Below are positions 62,495 through 64,000 of a DNA stretch of 64,000 bases, in pieces. This DNA is from JBCDJG01 sp038748065. Lineage in GTDB: Bacteria; Pseudomonadota; Gammaproteobacteria; Pseudomonadales; Halieaceae. The stretch spans positions 32,154 to 96,153 of the forward strand of contig JBCDJG010000012.1 of the NCBI GenBank assembly GCA_038748065.1, read 5' to 3'. Each line of letters starts with the position of its first letter. The stretch's first letter is position 1. The position numbers were made by a program, and so were the translations under genes. The notes under the pieces are model-generated. The model made no database searches, had not been told where the DNA came from, and worked only from the letters and a program-made list of their open reading frames with translations.

Positions 62495-63435
62495 TGAGTG
62501 ACGGCCATGGTGACAACAAGCACCAGACGGTCCTGTTGCACGAAGCGGTTGATGCGCTGGTCACAGACCCTGATGGATTTTATGTCGATGGAACCTTCGG
62601 ACGCGGAGGGCACAGTCGAGCAGTGTTAGAGAAATTGAGTGAGAGCGGCCAACTGCTCGCAGTGGATAAAGATCCCGCTGCGGCGGCGGTAGCCGAACAG
62701 TTGGCAGCGGGCGAGGACCGGTTCGCGTTTTATCACGGTTCCTTCGCCCGGCTTCCCCATCAACTGCGTCGCATGGGGATCGGCGCAGTTGATGGCCTTT
62801 TACTGGATCTAGGCGTGTCCAGTCCACAGCTCGACGAGGCGGGCCGGGGGTTCAGTTTCAGTCAGGATGGCCCGCTGGATATGCGCATGGATACCCGTTC
62901 AGGCGAGACTGCCGCCGAATGGCTTTTCGCGTCTGACGAAGCCGAGATTGCGGCGGTATTGAAAGCCTACGGTGAGGAGCGCTTTGCGAAACGCATCGCC
63001 GCCGCCATTGTCGCGGCGCAGGCTGCAGGGCCAATAGCCACAACGGGCGAGCTTGCGCGCATCGTCAGCGAGGCTAATCCGCGCTGGGAGAAGCACAAGC
63101 ACCCTGCGACCCGGGCCTTCCAGGCGATTCGCATCCAGGTCAATCGAGAGCTTGACGACCTCAAGGAGCTGCTGGGTACGGCCATGGAGCTTCTGGCCGT
63201 CGGTGGTCGCCTTGTCGTCATCAGCTTTCACTCGCTGGAAGATCGGCTGGTCAAACGCTATATGCGCGATCTGGCACGCGGTGATCAGTTGCCCGCAGGT
63301 TTGCCGGTTCCTGACAGCGCTCTGAATCGGCGCCTGCGGCTCCTCGGCAAGGCCGTGCGGGCCACTGAGCAGGACGTTGCCCAGAACCCACGTTCGCGCA
63401 GCGCCATCATGCGCGTCGCGGAAAAAATAGCCTAG
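62494..63435 (+). CDS. rsmH: 16S rRNA (cytosine(1402)-N(4))-methyltransferase
   Basis: This 313-residue SAM-dependent enzyme (formerly MraW) starts at GTG overlapping the mraZ stop. It shows HKTVLLHEAVDAL-like HQTVLLHEAVDALV, YVDGTFGRGGHSRAVL (SAM), DGLLLDLGVSSPQLDEAGRG, and LVVISFHSLEDRLVKRYM with the C-terminal NPRSRSAIMRVAEK. The length is typical. It methylates C1402 of 16S rRNA and couples ribosome quality to the division cluster. Confidence 0.97.
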   Translation: MSDGHGDNKHQTVLLHEAVDALVTDPDGFYVDGTFGRGGHSRAVLEKLSESGQLLAVDKDPAAAAVAEQLAAGEDRFAFYHGSFARLPHQLRRMGIGAVDGLLLDLGVSSPQLDEAGRGFSFSQDGPLDMRMDTRSGETAAEWLFASDEAEIAAVLKAYGEERFAKRIAAAIVAAQAAGPIATTGELARIVSEANPRWEKHKHPATRAFQAIRIQVNRELDDLKELLGTAMELLAVGGRLVVISFHSLEDRLVKRYMRDLARGDQLPAGLPVPDSALNRRLRLLGKAVRATEQDVAQNPRSRSAIMRVAEKIA

Positions 63436-63451
63436 GCCGGGACAGAGACGC

Positions 63452-63811
63452 GTGGCAAGCAGAAAGCAAACGCAAGGCGGAACGCGCAGAAACGGTGGCG
63501 CTGCCGCTGCGAGCCGCCTACCGGCGGAACACCGTCCGCTGGAGCTGCGCGAATTACTGGCCGGTGCCGGGCTGCTGCTGGCAGTGCTGGTCTTGTCCTT
63601 TGCCGTCATTCAATCCACGCATGCCTGCCGTCATCTCTATGCCCAGCTTCAGGTGCTGGAAGCATCCCAATGGTATTTGCAGGAGGATTACAGCCGCCTG
63701 CTGATTCAGCAGAGCACGCTGGCATCCCACTATCGAGTGGAAAAAGTGGCAGGTGAAGCATTGAGCATGCAGTCACCCGAGATCGAGCAGGTGCGGGTGG
63801 TGCAGCCATGA
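63452..63811 (+). CDS. ftsL: Cell division protein FtsL
   Basis: This 119-residue protein starts at GTG 63452. The cytoplasmic part is basic (MASRKQTQGGTRRNGG), followed by one membrane helix (LLAGAGLLLAVLVLSFAVIQ) and a periplasmic coiled coil (LQVLEASQWYLQEDYSRLLI). The end EIEQVRVVQP is typical. It bridges FtsB and FtsQ in the divisome. Its stop overlaps the next ATG by 4 bases, where ftsI is expected. Confidence 0.93.
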   Translation: MASRKQTQGGTRRNGGAAAASRLPAEHRPLELRELLAGAGLLLAVLVLSFAVIQSTHACRHLYAQLQVLEASQWYLQEDYSRLLIQQSTLASHYRVEKVAGEALSMQSPEIEQVRVVQP

Positions 63812-64000
63812 GCCTGTTTTCCTCCCGGTCCTCGTCCCGCTCCAACGCGGAGGACAACAAGGCCCAGGCGGACGGTGAAGCCGTCGTCGCCACGGGCCGT
63901 TCCACGATCACCATGACGGATGGCGAGGCCTGGGGTCTCGCCGCCAACAGCCTTGAGGCGATGCAAGAGCTCGTCCGGGGCAACCAGGTCTTCGCCCAGA
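63808..64000 (+). CDS. Unidentified ORF after ftsL, cut by window edge (not ftsI-like)
   Basis: The frame is open from ATG 63808 to the edge, 64 codons: MSLFSSRSSSRSNAEDNKAQ, then AVVATGRSTITMTDGEAWGL and ANSLEAMQELVRGNQ. It lacks the basic N terminus, membrane helix and dimerisation domain that begin FtsI (PBP3), which normally follows ftsL. The Ser-rich opening with the later Thr/Asp pattern is more like a small phage structural protein. Possibilities: an insertion, a chimeric join in the assembly, or a lineage-specific gene. Low certainty. Confidence 0.5.
   Translation, partial: MSLFSSRSSSRSNAEDNKAQADGEAVVATGRSTITMTDGEAWGLAANSLEAMQELVRGNQVFAQ

Overview
The window looks like a chromosomal segment of a GC-rich marine-type gammaproteobacterium, possibly Halieaceae/Cellvibrionales. 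The evidence is the conserved blocks rnr-rlmB-rpsF-rpsR-DUF2232-rplI-dnaB and mraZ-rsmH-ftsL, with radA, glyA, ettA and a gdhA typical of the group. The taxonomic placement is inference from gene order and protein style; no search was run.

Layout. 1-3231: glycosyltransferase-type genes and a small lipoprotein. 3471-6080: a large exported ExeM/NucH-type nuclease. 6245-7141: an epimerase-like protein. 7277-14521: an RTX type I secretion locus (HlyB-like, HlyD-like, an unrecognised two-helix membrane protein, a 1055-residue RTX protein). 21650-14546 (minus strand): a tightly packed operon of AI-2E-type permease, NodT-type outer membrane factor, HlyD-type adaptor, DUF2955 pump, a tubulin-tyrosine-ligase/HprK-like fusion enzyme and a tiny exported tail-anchored protein. 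21749-25116: a secreted Gly-rich protein, a crotonase, an OmpA-domain pseudogene, a small secreted protein and a DoxX-like protein. 25126-31766: a divergent catabolic cluster (amino-acid/amine permease, glutamine-synthetase-like ligase, XRE-cupin regulator, SDR, aldehyde dehydrogenase, N-formylglutamate-amidohydrolase-like enzyme). 31920-32006: tRNA-Leu(CAG). 32181-40160: a 2659-residue exported DUF11-repeat surface protein. 40195-48759: the rnr to dnaB housekeeping block, in which dnaB carries a 422-residue homing-endonuclease intein. 48769-50539: a lambda-P-like protein and a triple-domain DnaT-like protein. 50599-55380: radA, then two PP2C phosphatases flanking gdhA. 55393-57521: a PilZ protein and ettA. 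57719-58722: a Pho box followed by two paralogous small secreted proteins. 58706-60073: a UDP-glucose/GDP-mannose dehydrogenase-family gene. 60320-61582: glyA. 61936-63811: mraZ promoter and operator, mraZ, rsmH and ftsL, followed by the start of an ORF that does not look like the expected ftsI.

How genes may work together. The strongest candidate for an undescribed system is the minus-strand operon 21650-14546. There a complete tripartite efflux set is translationally coupled to a fused ATP-grasp ligase/HprK-like kinase, which is followed at once by a small exported protein that could be its substrate. A second theme is C-terminal IPV/VPV-hydrophobic-Arg tails, resembling IPTL-CTERM sorting signals, on three unrelated exported proteins. 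A third is a consensus Pho box in front of two unknown two-cysteine secreted paralogues.
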